A DNA stretch of 14,538 nt, taken from Acidobacteriota bacterium (lineage in GTDB: Bacteria; Acidobacteriota; Terriglobia; Terriglobales; Acidobacteriaceae). The stretch is from the NCBI GenBank assembly GCA_021798655.1, contig JAJZFE010000522.1, positions 1 to 14,538 on the forward strand, read 5' to 3'. The notes below the pieces were generated by a model. The model searched no databases. It worked only from the letters and a program-made list of their open reading frames with translations, and was not told the origin of the DNA. The first letter of the stretch is position 1; the number at the start of each line of letters is the position of its first letter. A program made the position numbers and the translations under genes. Shown here one piece after another: positions 14,173-14,538 of this stretch.

Positions 14173-14538
14173 ATGCGAGCTACGGTGTTCACGATCGGGC
14201 ACTCCAACCACTCATCAGAGAGGTTTGTGGAGTTGCTGCGAGCACACCGCGTGACTGCGGTTTGTGATGTGCGTTCGCGCCCGTTCAGTGCGTACAATCC
14301 GCAGTTCAACAAGGATATCCTGCGCCGCACTTTGGGCAAGGCCGATATCGAATATGTGTTTGTGGGTGAGGAGCTGGGCGCGCGCAGCTCTGACCCGGGG
14401 TGTTACGAAGATGGGCAGGTGGTGTATGCGCGGCTGGCTGCGACGGATATGTTTCAGTCAGGCATTGACCGCGTGTGCGAGGGCGCGCAGCGATACAGGG
14501 TTGCACTGATGTGCGCGGAGAAAGACCCGGCGGAGTGC
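14173..14538 (+). CDS. DUF488 family protein, 3' end outside the window
   Basis: First 122 residues of a protein cut by the right edge. Family hallmarks are all present in order: TIGHSNHSSERF (7-18), DVRSRPFSAYNPQFNK (32-47), IEYVFVGEELGAR (59-71) and MCAEKDPAEC (113-122), which normally continues as CHR. Conserved polar residues H10, D32, R34, E116 and C122 look like a binding or active site, but the biochemical activity of DUF488 has not, to my knowledge, been settled. Its ATG lies 3 bases after the stop of the dual-OB-like gene, with GGAG inside the end of that gene, so translation is coupled. The two proteins most likely act together, possibly on nucleic acid or nucleotides; this is inference from gene pairing and the OB folds. 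Confidence 0.93.
   Translation, partial: MRATVFTIGHSNHSSERFVELLRAHRVTAVCDVRSRPFSAYNPQFNKDILRRTLGKADIEYVFVGEELGARSSDPGCYEDGQVVYARLAATDMFQSGIDRVCEGAQRYRVALMCAEKDPAEC

Overview
The window reads as chromosomal DNA of a GC-rich Gram-negative bacterium, most likely an Acidobacteriota member of the Terriglobus/Granulicella/Edaphobacter type. The best pointers are a secreted VWFA-related protein of the kind typical of that phylum, a Lol lipoprotein-export cassette (so there is an outer membrane), and several secreted or membrane proteins of styles common there. The organism is inferred from gene content only. No rRNA, tRNA, CRISPR array, insertion sequence or phage gene was seen.

Layout. Positions 1-5913 are all on the minus strand. 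In transcription order they carry an ABC permease of the LolC/E family, an AhpD-like carboxymuconolactone decarboxylase, a 75-residue coiled-coil protein and the LolD-type ATPase; then the AAA+ chaperone clpC, closed by a strong intrinsic terminator; then a truncated Tat-exported cupin protein. From 6224 to 7231 (minus) lies a zinc alcohol dehydrogenase of the cinnamyl-alcohol-dehydrogenase type. The 436 bases between it and the next gene hold an extended -10 promoter followed by two strong hairpins, which look like a short structured RNA of about 100 nt.

Positions 7668-8837 (plus) encode the VWFA-related protein. Converging on it from the minus strand is a group of envelope genes (8921-11911): a DUF4149 membrane protein, a membrane-anchored carboxypeptidase-regulatory-like protein, a secreted protein of unknown function, and a small CcmI-like membrane protein. 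A TPR protein (12147-13397, plus, TTG start) is divergent from these. The right end (13480-14538, plus) is a tightly coupled pair: a dual-OB-like protein followed by a DUF488 protein cut by the window edge. This pair is visibly less GC-rich than the TPR gene and is the best candidate for an under-described functional unit.

Working together: the LolC/LolD pair would release lipoproteins from the inner membrane. Its two inserted genes and the downstream clpC suggest an envelope or oxidative-stress theme, though this is inferred from neighbourhood alone. Intergenic DNA carries a heptanucleotide purine repeat (GAGANNN), with one array of ten exact-period units directly at the stop codon of the VWFA gene and two degenerate relatives elsewhere.
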